Assembly (NCBI GenBank): GCA_020724465.1
Contig: DYGX01000001.1
Coordinates: forward strand, 62,001 to 126,000
Source: Thermoflexus sp.
GTDB taxonomy: Bacteria; Chloroflexota; Anaerolineae; Aggregatilineales; Aggregatilineaceae
Reading direction: 5' to 3'
DNA length: 64,000 bases
This document shows, piece after piece, positions 63,488-64,000 of the stretch; within the stretch, counting starts at the first letter, position 1; each line of letters begins with the position of its first letter. The translations under genes and the position numbers were made by a program. The notes beneath the pieces are model-generated. The model had not been told where the DNA came from. It worked only from the letters and a program-made list of their open reading frames with translations, and made no database searches.

Positions 63488-64000
63488 TCAGAACCGGTCG
63501 CGCATGGTGCTGTGATAGCCGGTCAGCTCCGCGTAGCCATAGCCTGTCGCGCCGCCAGAAACGCGCACCGCCCCTTCCCAATAGACAATGCCCTCGCGCA
63601 GCTCTTGATCGGCCAGCAGCGGCTCGATATGTAGCGTGAGCGGCGCGCCGCCCCCTGGCGCGACCGTGATCCGCCATTCCGCCGGGTACATTGCGCCGGA
63701 GTGCGGGCTGGTCCACCACCGCAGCGGCTCAATCGTGATCTCGGATGCGCTGAGCGGCACCGTCCGGCCGTCCGCTTCGATCAGCAGACCGCCGAAGGCT
63801 GGTTCGATCCCGCCATCCACCAGGCGGATCTGCCCGACCATCAATTCGCGGTTGCCGTCCAGGTGCAGCCCGAACCAGTCCCACCCCTGTGCATCCGGGC
63901 CGAGCGCGCTCGTGCCGAATTCGTGATCCATCCAGCTTGTACCGGTCACGCTGAACTGCTCCGCGCCGATCGAAATGACGCCGGACGTCGCCAGGCGGCT
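63488..64000 (-). CDS. CrtC/AttH-like lipocalin-type protein, partial
   Basis: The reading frame continues past the right edge; about 170 C-terminal codons are visible. SWMDHEFGTSALGPDAQGWDWFGLHLDGNRELMVGQIR and the later EPLRWWTSPHSGAMYPAEWRI match the twin-lipocalin family that includes carotenoid 1,2-hydratase (CrtC) and AttH. The conserved W-x-D-H-E-x-G motif is in this half. Some members act on carotenoids, others have unknown substrates; without the first domain I cannot choose. Confidence 0.8.
   Translation of the reverse strand, partial: SRLATSGVISIGAEQFSVTGTSWMDHEFGTSALGPDAQGWDWFGLHLDGNRELMVGQIRLVDGGIEPAFGGLLIEADGRTVPLSASEITIEPLRWWTSPHSGAMYPAEWRITVAPGGGAPLTLHIEPLLADQELREGIVYWEGAVRVSGGATGYGYAELTGYHSTMRDRF

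Overview
The window reads as a high-GC chromosomal segment from a monoderm-like bacterium, most likely a member of the Chloroflexota (Anaerolineae-like). This is inferred from protein style, not from a marker gene. Typical signs are lipoproteins with Thr/Pro-rich linkers, a very large acidic TPR protein pair, FlgD-like Ig proteins, tandem PPC-domain secreted proteins, and many GTG/TTG starts. There is no rRNA, tRNA, CRISPR array or intact insertion sequence. Most of the window is core or lineage-specific housekeeping DNA.

Left part (1-20.5 kb): two exported proteins on the minus strand; folC-lon followed by an AlbA_2/Schlafen-like regulator; a beta-propeller lipoprotein; degV; then a minus-strand run of an anchored secreted protein, pth and mfd. 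An apparent leader-peptide/attenuator precedes an AIR-synthase-like gene. hppA (H+-pyrophosphatase) and an HDAC-family deacetylase follow. A TGTGGGATA repeat family sits over the folC promoter and between the convergent degV and mfd genes.

Middle (20.5-48.5 kb): two large acidic proteins carrying many short Trp motifs, then ndk, rsfS (apparent CTG start), thpR and a membrane TPR protein. Next comes the SCO1664 / DUF3090 / histidine phosphatase trio, a degenerate histidine kinase, an LCP protein, a CPBP protease, an esterase and tdk. The rplU-rpmA-rpmE ribosomal group contains an L31 fused to an RNA polymerase alpha-CTD-like module. An M1-type peptidase, comM, a truncated second comM, a frameshifted O-antigen-ligase/TPR gene, mobA and lipA complete this part.

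Right part (48.5-64 kb): a DnaB-type ATPase, ppk1, comEC (with an apparently dead metallo-beta-lactamase domain), cmk, two PPC-domain secreted proteins, a GPH-type transporter, a PspC protein, an SRPBCC protein, a CysA2-like sulfurtransferase with sufE, and the end of a CrtC/AttH-like gene running off the window.

Strand composition changes around 47.4-48.6 kb. The + strand is G/T-rich to the left and A/C-rich to the right, whatever the gene direction. This is the sign expected where replication forks meet, or at an inversion breakpoint. The best candidates for undescribed biology are the leader/attenuator at 15.45-15.66 kb, the L31-alphaCTD fusion, the Trp-motif acidic protein pair and the TGTGGGATA repeat system.
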